Notes: generated by a model from the sequence alone, not told the origin. A stretch of DNA of 64,000 nucleotides from Rhizobium rosettiformans W3 (GCF_004912135.1 NZ_STGU01000008.1:124001-188000), one strand, 5' to 3'. Shown: positions 42,438 through 52,369, counted from the first letter of the stretch. Numbers and translations: made by a program.

Positions 42438-43504
42438 TTGCGACCCTCGCGAATGAGAAGAAAGAGGAAGTAGAACCCGCCGATGCTGACCGTCATCACG
42501 CCGACCGGAAGCTGCTGGCCCAGCGCATGTTGGGCAGCCCAGTCTGCGGCAAGCAACAGCAGCCCCCCTGTCAGGCCTGAGAAGAGGAGCGCAACACCTG
42601 CAGAGCGGGTCAAGCGGCGGGCAATCTGCGGGGCGCAGAGTGCTATGAAGGAAATCGGTCCCGCGGTGGCTGTGACAAGCGCCGTCAGTGCCACGCCGAG
42701 CACCATCAGCAACAGTCGAGTACGCCCTGCATTGACACCGGAGGCACAGGCGATCTCCTCCCCCAGCTCAAGCTGACGCATCGGGCGGGAGAGAAGCAGC
42801 GTCAGCGGCAAAAGAAGACAAAGCGCCAGCGCGACAGGCCGGAGTTGCTCGGTCCCAAGTCCGTTCAGCGAACCCGCCCCCCAGATCGCAGCGGCCATGG
42901 CAACCTGAAGATCCGCCTCGCGGATCATCCAAGCATTGAAGGCCGAGAGCATGGCAGCAACACCGATACCGACGATGATGAGCCGAAAGCCCTGCACGCC
43001 CTGCCGCCAGGCCAGCAGATAGACGGCGGCGGCCGTCACGATGCCGCCCACCAGCGCGCCAAGCGCTGTCTCGTAATATCCCCCGGAGGCCATGAGGATC
43101 ACCAGGAGCGCGCCGGTATAGGAGCCCGCCGAGAAGCCGATGATATCCGGTGAGCCCAGCGGATTGCGCGTCAGGCTCTGGAAGATTGCCCCGCTTGTGC
43201 CGAGTGCCGCCCCCAGCAGGATGGCCAGCGCCACGCGCGGCAGACGCCATTCCACCACGATCATGCGCACCATGTCCTCGCCCCGCCCGGCAAGCGCCCA
43301 GAGCACTTGCGACGGCGCAATGGGGTATTTTCCGCTAAGGAGCGACAGCGCGGCAAGTGACGCAATGAGCCCCAGCAGCACCAGCGTCAGGATGAGTGTG
43401 CGACCGTCCAGCCGCAATGACAGGCGGCCAGATCGCAGGCGCAGCACAAGCGAGGAGCGACCGGAATCGAGGGTCTGAGAAGGATGCGAGGATGGCGCTT
43501 TCAT
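42434..43504 (-). CDS. Iron-siderophore ABC permease (FecCD family), second subunit
   Basis: A 356-aa permease with nine to ten membrane segments. RLPRVALAILLGAALGTSGA, then FQSLTRNPLGSPDIIGFSAG and GPISFIALCAPQIARRL are family motifs. A hydrophilic N-terminal extension of about 45 residues precedes the first membrane segment. It starts in an ATGA overlap with the other permease and forms the heterodimeric channel with it. Confidence 0.92.
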   Translation of the reverse strand: MKAPSSHPSQTLDSGRSSLVLRLRSGRLSLRLDGRTLILTLVLLGLIASLAALSLLSGKYPIAPSQVLWALAGRGEDMVRMIVVEWRLPRVALAILLGAALGTSGAIFQSLTRNPLGSPDIIGFSAGSYTGALLVILMASGGYYETALGALVGGIVTAAAVYLLAWRQGVQGFRLIIVGIGVAAMLSAFNAWMIREADLQVAMAAAIWGAGSLNGLGTEQLRPVALALCLLLPLTLLLSRPMRQLELGEEIACASGVNAGRTRLLLMVLGVALTALVTATAGPISFIALCAPQIARRLTRSAGVALLFSGLTGGLLLLAADWAAQHALGQQLPVGVMTVSIGGFYFLFLLIREGRK

Positions 43505-44568
43505 AGCCCACTCACCTGTCTGCGCCGTGCCAGCGCGATCAGCACGGGCGCGCCGAGGAAGGCGGTGACCACGCCCGCCTCCAGCTCACCCGGAGAGAGC
43601 ACGAGCCGCCCGGCAATATCGGCTGCCAGCATCAGCGCCGCGGAGTAGATCATCGTCATGGGAACAATCCACCGCTGGTCCGGCCCGGTGAACCAGCGCA
43701 CCACATGCGGCACCATCAGACCGACAAAGCCGATCGGGCCGCAGGCGGCAGTTCCCGCACCAGCCAGAAGTGTCACGGCAACCAGCGTCAGGATGCGCGT
43801 GCGCACAAGGCTTGCCCCGAGCGCGCGGGCGAGATCCTCACCAAGTGCCACGGCATTGAGCGAACGAGCGGTCATGAGCGCGATGACCAGGCCAAGGCCG
43901 ATAAAGGGGGCGACGGCAAAAACGACATCCATGTCGCGCCCGGCCACCGATCCGACCGACCACTGGCGCATGGCATCGAAGGCCTGCGGGTTCAACAGAG
44001 TGATCGAGGAGCCGATGCCGCCCAGCACCGCCGACAGCGCCACACCCGCAAGCACCAGACGCACCGGGGTTGCGCGATCGCTCCCGGTCAATCCCCCACC
44101 CGCCGTTCCGAGCCCATAGACCGCGAGCGTCACCAGCATGGCCCCGAGAAGCGCGAACCAAAGGTAGGCGTTGACCGAGTGCAAACCCAGCAGTCCGACG
44201 GCAAGCGTCACGAAGAAAGCCGCCCCGGCATTGACGCCGAGAATGCCCGGATCCGCCAGAGGATTGCGGGTCGCCACCTGGATCAGCGCGCCCGACACCC
44301 CGAAGGCCATCCCGCACAGAAGCGAAAGCAGCGTGCGCGGCAGGCGGGAATCGACAATCACGATATGGTCGACCGAATTGCCGTCAAAGGCAAACAGGGC
44401 GTCGAAGGTAGTTGAGAGAGCGACAGGCCGCACCCCGATGAGAAGGCTGGTGATCGACAGGGCCACCAGAAGGCCAAGACCGAAGACAATCCCGGCCATA
44501 CGCGCAGCAAGCCCGGCCCTCACGGCAGGCGCTTTCTCGCCGGCCTTGATGGAAAGCGCTTCGTTCAA
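43501..44568 (-). CDS. Iron-siderophore ABC permease (FecCD family), first subunit
   Basis: A 355-aa permease. RLPRTLLSLLCGMAFGVSGA, then IQVATRNPLADPGILGVNAG and GPIGFVGLMVPHVVRWFTGP match the first-subunit type (compare 25077-26120). It follows the siderophore reductase with a 4-base overlap and precedes the second permease with another. Confidence 0.92.
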   Translation of the reverse strand: MNEALSIKAGEKAPAVRAGLAARMAGIVFGLGLLVALSITSLLIGVRPVALSTTFDALFAFDGNSVDHIVIVDSRLPRTLLSLLCGMAFGVSGALIQVATRNPLADPGILGVNAGAAFFVTLAVGLLGLHSVNAYLWFALLGAMLVTLAVYGLGTAGGGLTGSDRATPVRLVLAGVALSAVLGGIGSSITLLNPQAFDAMRQWSVGSVAGRDMDVVFAVAPFIGLGLVIALMTARSLNAVALGEDLARALGASLVRTRILTLVAVTLLAGAGTAACGPIGFVGLMVPHVVRWFTGPDQRWIVPMTMIYSAALMLAADIAGRLVLSPGELEAGVVTAFLGAPVLIALARRRQVSGL

Positions 44569-45407
44569 ACTCTGGCCTGCCCTTCGATCCAGTAGCCGAC
44601 CGCATCGATGCGGCGCTTGTCAAAACCGAGCGCATCGCGGAAATGCTTGCGGCACTCCGAAACCGCTCTGGCTTCGCCGGCGATATAGATATAGCCCGGC
44701 CCCTCCGGCAGCGTGGTGATTGCGCGCGCGATGCGCGAAAGCTCCGTATAGCCCGGCCGCTCCGGGCGCAGTCCGTGGCAGGCGTGCCAGGTCACCTCCA
44801 CATCCGCCACCGTCTTGATCAGCTCTCCGATCTCCTGACGATCGGCATCCGACGGGATCTCCACGTGCACCACCGCGCGGAAGCCTTGAGGCAATTCCTC
44901 CAACACACGGCCGACGGCGGGCAAGCCGGTGATATCCGTCAGCATCAACAGCCACCGGCTGCCCTTCGGCAGCCAGAACCTGCCTTCCGGATTGCAGATG
45001 CCGACGATATCGCCGACCTTGGCCGCCATTGCCCAACTGGCCGCAACCCCGCCCTCATGCACCACCATGTCGAGCACCATCTCGCAGGTCAGGGCATTCC
45101 AGCGGCGCACCGTATAGGGCCGGTTCGGCGCATAATCCGCCCCCTCCGGCATCTCCCACCGGCCATTGTCGCCGAGCACCGGCAGCACCACTGGCGTTGC
45201 ATCATCTGCCGGCACCGCGAGGCGCACCCACTCGTCCGGATGGCCGCTTGGCAAGAGCCGCTCCCCGCCATCCAGCTTCAACACCACACGGATCATCGAC
45301 GGTGTCAGACGGCCGATCGACACCACGGAAGCAAGGAAATTGTCCTCCACATAGGCTTCGTGATCGTGATCCTCGGCGCCAGAGAGAGCATGCGCGTTCG
45401 CGTGCAT
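44565..45407 (-). CDS. Siderophore-interacting protein (SIP), ferric-siderophore reductase
   Basis: A 280-aa cytoplasmic flavoprotein. The FAD-binding segment includes RPYTVRRWNALTCEMVLDMV and the loop HEGGVAASWAMAAKVGD; the NAD(P)H half ends in GEARAVSECRKHFRDALGF and VGYWIEGQ. I chose the ATG at 45407, two bases after the binding-protein stop, with AGGGAGG upstream; the frame stays open to 45494 but that part is a shadow. Unlike the SIP at 27994-29067 it has no DUF2218-like domain. It would reduce ferric siderophore after import by the same operon. Confidence 0.9.
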   Translation of the reverse strand: MHANAHALSGAEDHDHEAYVEDNFLASVVSIGRLTPSMIRVVLKLDGGERLLPSGHPDEWVRLAVPADDATPVVLPVLGDNGRWEMPEGADYAPNRPYTVRRWNALTCEMVLDMVVHEGGVAASWAMAAKVGDIVGICNPEGRFWLPKGSRWLLMLTDITGLPAVGRVLEELPQGFRAVVHVEIPSDADRQEIGELIKTVADVEVTWHACHGLRPERPGYTELSRIARAITTLPEGPGYIYIAGEARAVSECRKHFRDALGFDKRRIDAVGYWIEGQARV

Positions 45408-45409
45408 TT

Positions 45410-46384
45410 TCAGCGCACCTCCCTTACGGCGGCGGTTTCCATGCGCCTGAGAATCTTCGGAAATGCATAGGGGATGGAGAGAACACTCGGCCACGACGCA
45501 GCCCAGATCTCCGAGGGGTCATCGAGCCCGACATATCGGCTTTCACGAACGGGCGAGAACATCTGAAATAGGCGCTGGCCTTCCAAGGCAGCACGGGCTC
45601 CAGGCTCGTACCACATGACAAGGAGGTCGCCGGCAACGCTCTCGAGATCTTCAAGACTCGCATCCGCCGATGTCTGACGGCTGGATGCCGCGGCAAGCCG
45701 CTGAACACCGGCCGACGGCTTCATCCCAATCCCGATCATCCAGTCGACGCGCGTCTCTCCAGGCAGATAAATGACGATTCGGCTGCTGCCGGCGAAATAG
45801 GAGCCAAAGGTGAAGCTCCTGCCCTTGAGACCCGGATAGACGTCACCATATCCGTTGAGAAGCCGGTCCGTCTCCACGACGAGCTGCCTCGCCTTCTCGT
45901 CCAAGGCCAGAACCGCACCCGCGATTTCCGTCTGTTCCTTCCAGCTCGCCCTGTAAGGCCCGCTCCTATAGGCGATCGTGGGAGCGATCCGGCTCAGCCT
46001 CGCGTATGACCCGGCATCGAGTTGCGAAAAGACTCCGACAATGACGTCCGGATCAAGACGCGCGATCTCTTCGAAGTCGATCATGCTGCCATCGAGCAGC
46101 ACCGGCTTTGAGGTGCCGAACTTCTCCTCGCACCAAGGCGTCATGCCGCTTGCAAACATGCCGGAATAGACGATGGCGACCGGCTTGTGCCCAAGTGCCA
46201 GAAACGGCGCCTCGTCGCCGTATCCGATTGTGACAAGCCGCCGCGGCGCAAAGGGCAATTCGGTCCGCCCGAAGGCGTGATCGACGATCCGTGGATAGCT
46301 GTCGTCATTGGCGCGCGCGAAGCTCGGCGACAAAAGCATTGCCGCCGCGCTCATCGTCAAGGCACGTCGCGTCATCAGGCGCAC
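45410..46384 (-). CDS. Iron-siderophore ABC transporter binding protein
   Basis: A 324-aa periplasmic binding protein. An N-terminal signal ending SFARA is followed by YPRIVDHAFGRTELPFAPRR, then LVTIGYGDEAPFLALGHKPV and FEEIARLDPDVIVGVFSQLD, the standard TroA/FhuD-type fold. The start may be GTG 46384 or ATG 46375 (MTRRALTMSA); either keeps the signal peptide. It follows the receptor stop by two bases. It is paralogous to the frameshifted gene at 24083, here intact. Confidence 0.9.
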   Translation of the reverse strand: MRLMTRRALTMSAAAMLLSPSFARANDDSYPRIVDHAFGRTELPFAPRRLVTIGYGDEAPFLALGHKPVAIVYSGMFASGMTPWCEEKFGTSKPVLLDGSMIDFEEIARLDPDVIVGVFSQLDAGSYARLSRIAPTIAYRSGPYRASWKEQTEIAGAVLALDEKARQLVVETDRLLNGYGDVYPGLKGRSFTFGSYFAGSSRIVIYLPGETRVDWMIGIGMKPSAGVQRLAAASSRQTSADASLEDLESVAGDLLVMWYEPGARAALEGQRLFQMFSPVRESRYVGLDDPSEIWAASWPSVLSIPYAFPKILRRMETAAVREVR

Positions 46385-46386
46385 GA

Positions 46387-48909
46387 TCAGAACTTGAACT
46401 TCGTCGAAACGCTGAAGCTGCGCGGCTCGCCGTAGTAACCGGTGTCGAAGTTGCCGAGCCCGACATAGTATTTTTCGTTCAGCAGGTTTTTCACGTTGAA
46501 GGTTATATCGACCTTCTCGTTCAGCTTGTATTTCGCCATCAGATCGATGAGAAACACGTTCTTCTGAGAAACGTCCTCATAGACATTCGCCGGGCTCCAG
46601 ACGTAGCCGTAGATCTTGTCCTGCCACCGCACACCGCCGCCAATGGTCAGCTTGTCCCATTCGCCGGGCAGCGTGTAGGTCGTATAGAGCTTCACGACAT
46701 TTTCCGGAGCAGACGTCTGGATGAAAGAATAGACCCTTTCGCCATCCGCCTTGCGGGCGTGGGCGTAGGTGTAGCCCGCATAGAGGTTCCAGTCGGGCAT
46801 GATTTCGCCGGAAGCCTCGATTTCGAAACCCTTCGTCGTGACGCCGTCGACAGCCTCGTAGTAGTTCTGGCCCAGGACCGGGTCGTATCCAGCAGTCTCG
46901 GCCAGATTGTCCTGCTTGATCATGAAGACCGCAGCACTGGTATTCAGCCTGCCGTCAAACAGTTCGGCCTTCACGCCAGCTTCATAGCTATGACCTTCTT
47001 CAGGATCGAGATAGGCTCCATTCACGTCCTGATTACCCTGCGGCTTGAAGATGCCGGTGTAACTCGCATAGACGGACCAGTTTGAATTCAGGTCGTAAAC
47101 CACCCCAAGATACGGGGTGATCTTGCCATTTGTCGTGTACTGGCTGGCGCCACTCCAGGTCCCAGTCGCGTTGTCGTAAGATCCTTGGTCGTCGTAATCA
47201 TACCAGCTGACACGGCTGCCCAGAATGAAGGAGAGATCGTCGGTCGGCCGCAGCCTCGTCGCGGCATACGCACCGTACTGCGTCAGGCTGTTCTCGTATC
47301 GCCCCGTCAGATCGAAATCAGGCTCATCCGTATTGCCGTCCCAGGTGAAGAAGTCGGGAACTGCGGGATCGTAATTGACGCCGCCATAGCCATACAGCGG
47401 GCCCTTGGTGGTCTTGTGCGAGGCCGTGGCGCCGAACATCAGATCGTGCTCGCGACCGAAAAGCTCGATGGGCCCGGACAACTTCGCGTCGACAGTATCT
47501 TGGGTCAGCCGGCCGGAATACTTGCCCACATACTGATACACCCCTGCCCCTGTCACCGGATCCGGATAGCCACTGCCCGCGGAACCCAACACACTGTCAT
47601 GCCCGTTACGGCGATGGTTGTAGGTGAGGTCGGCTTGCCATCCATTGTCGAACTCATGGTCCAGGGTGACAAAGAAATTGTTGGTGAAGGTGTCGCGCCT
47701 ACTCCAGTCTGTCGCCGGATTGGTCGAGACGTCGAAATCCGTCCGGCTGCCGTCACTGAAGAACATTGGCAGCCCTGTCCAGCTCGTCCCGCGAGGCCGA
47801 CTCTGCTGATAATCGGCCCCAAGAGACAGCGTCGTGTTGTCGGTGATATCGGCTTCCAGAATGCCGTAGAGACTGAAAGACTTCTTCTCGTAGTGATCGA
47901 GGTAGGATTCGGCATCCTCGAACGAGCCGACAAGGCGACCGCGCAGCGACCCGTCCGGATTGAGAGGCCCCGAAACGTCAGCCTCTGTGCGGTAGGTATT
48001 CCAGGATCCCGCAGTGCCCGTGACGGATGCTTGGAATGTGTCAGTCGGCTTCTTTCTCACGAGATTGACGGCGGCACCAGGACTTCCTGCCCCTTGCAGC
48101 AGCCCGTTAGCCCCCTTCACGATTTCGACCCTGTCATAGATCGCCGTATCGGGATTGGTCAGACCGAAGTCATAAACGCCTTCGTTCTGGATAACCACGC
48201 CATCATACTGGAACTCTCCAACGGTGAAGCCACGCGCCAGATATTCGGTCCGGTCACTGTCATACTTCTGGATGGAAATTCCACTGGAGGTTTCCAGAAC
48301 GTCCTGCAGCGAGTTGCTTGCCTGATCCTCCATCCGCTGACGCGTCACCACAGATACAGACTGCGGCGTCTGGCGGATGGAAAGCGGCAAACCGGTCGCC
48401 GTGTTCATCTGCCCAGTTGTGTAAGAGCCGGTCCCCTCCGTTGTGCTGCCGCCCTGCCCCTGAACCGTAATCGTATCCAGAACGGTCGAGCCATCTGCGG
48501 CCACACCGCCAGCGTCCGCTGCCTGCGGACCGACGAGAGCCGCCGATCCTGCGCCGCTGACCCTCACCGCAATCCCGGTGCCCCGCACGATCTGCTGCAA
48601 GGCAGCGACAGGAGTCATGCTGCCGGATACGGCCGTCGAGGTCTTGCCGGCGGCAAGTTCCGACGAATAGCTGATTTGCCAGCCGCTCTGACGGATGAAG
48701 GTGTTGATCGCTGCCGAGAGTGGTTGGGCCGGGATCTGGAAATTGATGGTCTCCGTGGCACCGGCGACGGTCTGGGTCTGCGCGTCAGCAGCACCCGGAG
48801 CAAACCCGGCCATGCAGGCCAGCATGCTGGATGCGAGAAGCACCCTCGTCCTCCGGCGACGACGCTCGCCCGTGATTGTCCCAACGCGTGGATCAGTGCC
48901 CCTTGCCAT
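46387..48909 (-). CDS. TonB-dependent siderophore receptor with STN signalling domain (FecA type)
   Basis: An 840-aa outer-membrane receptor. After the signal peptide (to about residue 45) comes an STN signalling domain (INFQIPAQPLSAAINTFIRQ, then SGWQISYSSELAAGK and VAALQQIVRGTGI). A TonB-box-like LDTITVQG, a plug (RQTPQSVSVVTRQRMEDQ, VEIVKGANGLLQGAGSPGA) and a barrel ending in Phe (STKFKF) follow. I chose the ATG at 48909, preceded by GAGGG. The STN domain and the upstream fecR and fecI genes show that it both imports ferric siderophore and signals its presence through FecR. Confidence 0.92.
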   Translation of the reverse strand: MARGTDPRVGTITGERRRRRTRVLLASSMLACMAGFAPGAADAQTQTVAGATETINFQIPAQPLSAAINTFIRQSGWQISYSSELAAGKTSTAVSGSMTPVAALQQIVRGTGIAVRVSGAGSAALVGPQAADAGGVAADGSTVLDTITVQGQGGSTTEGTGSYTTGQMNTATGLPLSIRQTPQSVSVVTRQRMEDQASNSLQDVLETSSGISIQKYDSDRTEYLARGFTVGEFQYDGVVIQNEGVYDFGLTNPDTAIYDRVEIVKGANGLLQGAGSPGAAVNLVRKKPTDTFQASVTGTAGSWNTYRTEADVSGPLNPDGSLRGRLVGSFEDAESYLDHYEKKSFSLYGILEADITDNTTLSLGADYQQSRPRGTSWTGLPMFFSDGSRTDFDVSTNPATDWSRRDTFTNNFFVTLDHEFDNGWQADLTYNHRRNGHDSVLGSAGSGYPDPVTGAGVYQYVGKYSGRLTQDTVDAKLSGPIELFGREHDLMFGATASHKTTKGPLYGYGGVNYDPAVPDFFTWDGNTDEPDFDLTGRYENSLTQYGAYAATRLRPTDDLSFILGSRVSWYDYDDQGSYDNATGTWSGASQYTTNGKITPYLGVVYDLNSNWSVYASYTGIFKPQGNQDVNGAYLDPEEGHSYEAGVKAELFDGRLNTSAAVFMIKQDNLAETAGYDPVLGQNYYEAVDGVTTKGFEIEASGEIMPDWNLYAGYTYAHARKADGERVYSFIQTSAPENVVKLYTTYTLPGEWDKLTIGGGVRWQDKIYGYVWSPANVYEDVSQKNVFLIDLMAKYKLNEKVDITFNVKNLLNEKYYVGLGNFDTGYYGEPRSFSVSTKFKF

Positions 48910-49021
48910 ACTCTTGCTACCCTCATTCAAGACATGGAGTCGTCCGCGCATCAGGCGTTTCCGACCCCTCTGTCAGCAAGGACGCAGCAGAGTTCCAAAA
49001 CCGGCAAAAAAAGTTGATAAA

Positions 49022-49990
49022 TTATCGAAGGATTATAAGGCCGCCCGGAACGCGGTAGAATCCGACGCCTGCCGCATCGGCAAGGGTCCGAACCGCACCG
49101 TCGACATCATCAAGCCGATAGTTGCCGGTGACCCTCATCTGGTTCACCCGCTCATCCGCAACGAGGATTGCTCCTCGATGATAGCGACCCAGTTCTTCCA
49201 GAACATCGCCAAGAAGCGCATCTTCAAAGATGATCCTGCCCTCGCGCCAAGCGAGTGTCGCAGAGGGATCGGCCGCATGAACGGAAGACACGGCGGACGC
49301 AGTGACGCTGACAGCTTGGCCGGGCGCAAGCACGGCCTTGTCCTTGCGCTCGCAAAGACAGAGGACCTGCACGCGGCCTCGCTCCAGCACGACCTCGTCT
49401 TCACCAGGGCCGGTCCTGACCGCAAATGCGGTGCCCAGCACTGTCACCTCGCCATAGCGGCCGCTGACCGTGAAGGGATGGGCGGGATCATGCACCACAT
49501 CGAAGAAGGCCTCGCCGCGCAGCAGGCGGACATGACGCCGACCTGCATCGAAATCGAGCGCCACGGCGGTGTCGGTGTTCAGCAAGAGAGTGGAGCCGTC
49601 CGGCAACGGAACCCGCCTCTGTGCGCCAGTCGCAGTGACATAATCTGCCTGGAGCGCGACCACGAGCGCCGGATACTGCCAGATCCCCGCAGCAACCAGA
49701 ACTGACGCGGCCAGCGCAGCGGCACGCATCGACCAGCGACCGCCCCTCGGTCGCCTAACCTCGGGCTTGGCGACAGGCAGCGCTTTCAACGCATCGAGGA
49801 ACGGTTTCGAGTTCCATAGGATCTCAAGCCCCCGGAATTCCTCTTCATGACGCGGATCCTTCGCCAGCCAAGCGAGAAAATCGGCGTGTGTCGCCGCATT
49901 CTGCTTGCCGTCACGTAGCCGCACGAACCAGTCCAAAGCCTGATCCGCAACAGGATCGGCATGATTGAAGTCGGTGACCGTCCGGTCCAT
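49022..49990 (-). CDS. fecR: FecR-family anti-sigma/sigma regulator
   Basis: A 322-aa inner-membrane protein. The N-terminal cytoplasmic domain (ALDWFVRLRDGKQNAATHAD, then FLAWLAKDPRHEEEF) is the sigma-binding FecR_N type. One membrane segment lies at about 88-108. The periplasmic FecR domain contains LPDGSTLLLNTDTAVALDF, and a C-terminal part resembles the STN fold. The ATG at 49990 is chosen over GTG 50014. It would pass the signal from the receptor at 46387 to the sigma factor at 50164. Confidence 0.9.
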   Translation of the reverse strand: MDRTVTDFNHADPVADQALDWFVRLRDGKQNAATHADFLAWLAKDPRHEEEFRGLEILWNSKPFLDALKALPVAKPEVRRPRGGRWSMRAAALAASVLVAAGIWQYPALVVALQADYVTATGAQRRVPLPDGSTLLLNTDTAVALDFDAGRRHVRLLRGEAFFDVVHDPAHPFTVSGRYGEVTVLGTAFAVRTGPGEDEVVLERGRVQVLCLCERKDKAVLAPGQAVSVTASAVSSVHAADPSATLAWREGRIIFEDALLGDVLEELGRYHRGAILVADERVNQMRVTGNYRLDDVDGAVRTLADAAGVGFYRVPGGLIILR

Positions 49991-50163
49991 GTCCTGCGCG
50001 CCCTGATGTCCCACTTAGCCGATCCATTCGCAGTGTGTTTGCGGGCTCCTGATACCTTGACGCATAAGCACATCAAACCCGGCAAAATTCGTCGCGGAGA
50101 CGGACCGCCTGGCTCCCTCTGTAGCGCGTTTGGTCGAGACGGTCGAAGAACGCATCCTGTTTC

Positions 50164-50709
50164 TCACTTCCCGTCCAGACGTGCCAGGGCATCACGGCAA
50201 TGGGCCATGGCGAGTTTGAGATCATTGAACACCGTTCGTTCAGAGATGCCGAGATGGTCTGCGATGCGAGCATTCGTCCATTCTTCGATGCGGCTGAGCA
50301 CCAGCACCGTCTGGGCGCGCTTCGGTAGGGTAGCAAGCGCGGTCTGGAACGCGCCGAACGTCTGCCTCTCGATCAATGCCTGCTCGATCGAGGGAATGTC
50401 GGCAGAAACGGCGGCCAGAAAGGTCTCATCCAGGCCCTCCACCTCCGCCGCTTCGCGCGTTCTGCGTCGCCGCAGGTGATCAAGCGCAAGGTTGCGGGCC
50501 GTCTGATGGAGAAATCCCTCGAGATGCTCGACCCGACCACTCTCGACCGCCTTGCGGGCACGCAGATAAGTCTCCTGCGCCAGATCTTCCGCCGTCTGGG
50601 GATCGCGCACGATCCGCATGACTGTCCACAACAGAGAGCGCCGGTGGGCGGCAAAAATCGCGTTCAGAATGGCAGGCAAGCGCAGTGCCTCCTGCTCATG
50701 GGCGGCCAA
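50164..50709 (-). CDS. fecI: FecI-type ECF sigma factor
   Basis: A 181-aa ECF sigma factor. Region 2 is at about 22-90 (RIVRDPQTAEDLAQETYLRA) and region 4 at about 122-175 (LPKRAQTVLVLSRIEEWTNA, then RIADHLGISERTVFNDLK). The start is uncertain because the only in-frame choice is a TTG at 50709 with no clear ribosome site. It is the first gene of a nine-gene minus-strand run (fecI, fecR, receptor, importer, reductase, exporter-fold ABC). It should direct transcription from the receptor promoter when the receptor signals. Confidence 0.9.
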   Translation of the reverse strand: MAAHEQEALRLPAILNAIFAAHRRSLLWTVMRIVRDPQTAEDLAQETYLRARKAVESGRVEHLEGFLHQTARNLALDHLRRRRTREAAEVEGLDETFLAAVSADIPSIEQALIERQTFGAFQTALATLPKRAQTVLVLSRIEEWTNARIADHLGISERTVFNDLKLAMAHCRDALARLDGK

Positions 50710-50995
50710 TCACCCGGAAACCCCGTGCCTCTTTCCGATCGCTGCACCACGCACAATCGCCTTGTTCTGGCCGGACTGGCCGCGAGCTTTATCCGGCCGA
50801 CAACGCCTGTACCGGCCTTTGATCGCCAATATTACGACAAGATCGGATGCGCAATGAAAACTTGATAAACCGATACAGGATTAAAAGGGGAGAGTAGCCA
50901 TCTGGCGACAGGAGTGACTGCAAATATTTGCGTTGCCGTCACGGGATATGGCAGCAGGCCGCCCGCGACGGCCTGCTCCTTCCATCTGGTTGCCC

Positions 50996-52369
50996 TTAGC
51001 CGATGCGGATCGACTTCACGTTCACGAACTCCTTCAACCCTTCTGGACCGTGTTCCCGCCCGTAGCCCGACGTCTTCACGCCGCCAAACGGCATGCTTGG
51101 ATAGGCCACATTGAAGGTATTGATGAACACCATGCCGGTATCGAAATAGTCGGCTGCCAGCTTGCGCGCCCGCTCGACATCGCGGCTGAAGATGCCTCCA
51201 CCGAGACCGTAGCGGCTGCTGTTGGCAATCCGCAGGGCGTCCATATCATCCTTCGCACGGATGATTGCGGCAGCGGGACCGAACAGCTCATCCTCATAGG
51301 CCGGCTGGCCGGGTGCGACATCGGCGAGCACCGTCGCCGGATAGAACCAGCCTTCACGCTCCGGGACCTCTCCACCGACGACCAGTCGCGCGCCTTTTTC
51401 GATGCTGTCCTTGACCTGTTGGTGCAGCTCGTCGCGCTGCTTCTTGGTCACCATCGGACCGAGCTGCGTGTCATCGGCTTTCGGATCGCCAAGCTTGATG
51501 GAGCGGAAGGCCTCGGCATAAGCCTCGACGAAGGCGTCGCAATTCTTCTCCGTCACGATGAACCGCTTGGCGTTCACGCAGGTCTGGCCGTTGTTGTAGA
51601 TGCGGCCCTGTACGCAGGTTTTGACCGCAAGATCGAGATCGGCGTCATCCAGCACCAGATAAGCATCGTTGGAACCGAGCTCGAGAACGGTTTTCTTCAC
51701 CAGTTCCGCGGCTTTCGCGCCGACGGCCCGGCCGGCTCTGTCGCTGCCGGTGAGCGTCACGCCACGAATGCGTTCATCCTCGATGATCTTGTCGGACTGG
51801 TCATGCGAGATCAGGAGCACGCCGAACAAGCCCTTCGGCAGGCCGGCGCGCTCATAGAGGTCGCGCAGGAACAGGCCACTGCCGGTGCAGGCTTCGGCAT
51901 GCTTGAGCAGCACGCCATTGCCCGCCATCAAACTCGCAATCGAATAGCGCACCGCCTGATAGGCCGGAAAATTCCATGGCTGGATCCCGTAGACGACACC
52001 GATAGGCGAATGCGTGACATAACCCTTTCCGCCCTCGATCTCGCGCTCTTCGTCAGCCAGAGCATCCGGGCCGATCTTGGCGGTGTAATCGCAGATCGCG
52101 GCACACAGATCGACTTCGCTCCGACTGTCCTTCAGCAGCTTGCCCACCTCGTCCGTCATGAGCTGGGCGAAGTCCTCCTTGGACTTGCGCATCTCGGCCC
52201 CGATGGCGGCGATCACCTCGGCCCGCTCTTCCAGGCTTTTCAGCCGCCAGTCGAGAAAGGCCGTATGGCTGGCTGCGACAACGGCCATGGCCTCGGCATC
52301 GGACATGTGGGGATAGGTCTTGAGATCTTCCTCGGTGAACGGATTGATGGTCTTGAGCGAATTGGACAT
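50996..52369 (-). CDS. NAD(P)-dependent succinate-semialdehyde-type aldehyde dehydrogenase
   Basis: A 457-aa cytoplasmic aldehyde dehydrogenase of the SSADH/GabD-like group. The catalytic Cys is in NNGQTCVNAKRF and the general base Glu in VLELGSNDAYLVLDDADLD. The cofactor segment GVTLTGSDRAGRAVGAKAAE and the VYGIQPWNFPAYQ oxyanion Asn are present. The length is short for ALDHs but normal for this subgroup. It probably oxidises succinate semialdehyde or a similar aldehyde. It stands alone, with 286 bases to the sigma-factor gene, so no pathway partner is evident. Confidence 0.88.
   Translation of the reverse strand: MSNSLKTINPFTEEDLKTYPHMSDAEAMAVVAASHTAFLDWRLKSLEERAEVIAAIGAEMRKSKEDFAQLMTDEVGKLLKDSRSEVDLCAAICDYTAKIGPDALADEEREIEGGKGYVTHSPIGVVYGIQPWNFPAYQAVRYSIASLMAGNGVLLKHAEACTGSGLFLRDLYERAGLPKGLFGVLLISHDQSDKIIEDERIRGVTLTGSDRAGRAVGAKAAELVKKTVLELGSNDAYLVLDDADLDLAVKTCVQGRIYNNGQTCVNAKRFIVTEKNCDAFVEAYAEAFRSIKLGDPKADDTQLGPMVTKKQRDELHQQVKDSIEKGARLVVGGEVPEREGWFYPATVLADVAPGQPAYEDELFGPAAAIIRAKDDMDALRIANSSRYGLGGGIFSRDVERARKLAADYFDTGMVFINTFNVAYPSMPFGGVKTSGYGREHGPEGLKEFVNVKSIRIG

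Noticed and set aside
47185-49017. Open frame of 610 codons antisense to the FecA-type receptor
   Set aside because: High GC codon structure commonly leaves the opposite strand open. The receptor on the other strand has signal, STN, plug and barrel, so this frame is a shadow.
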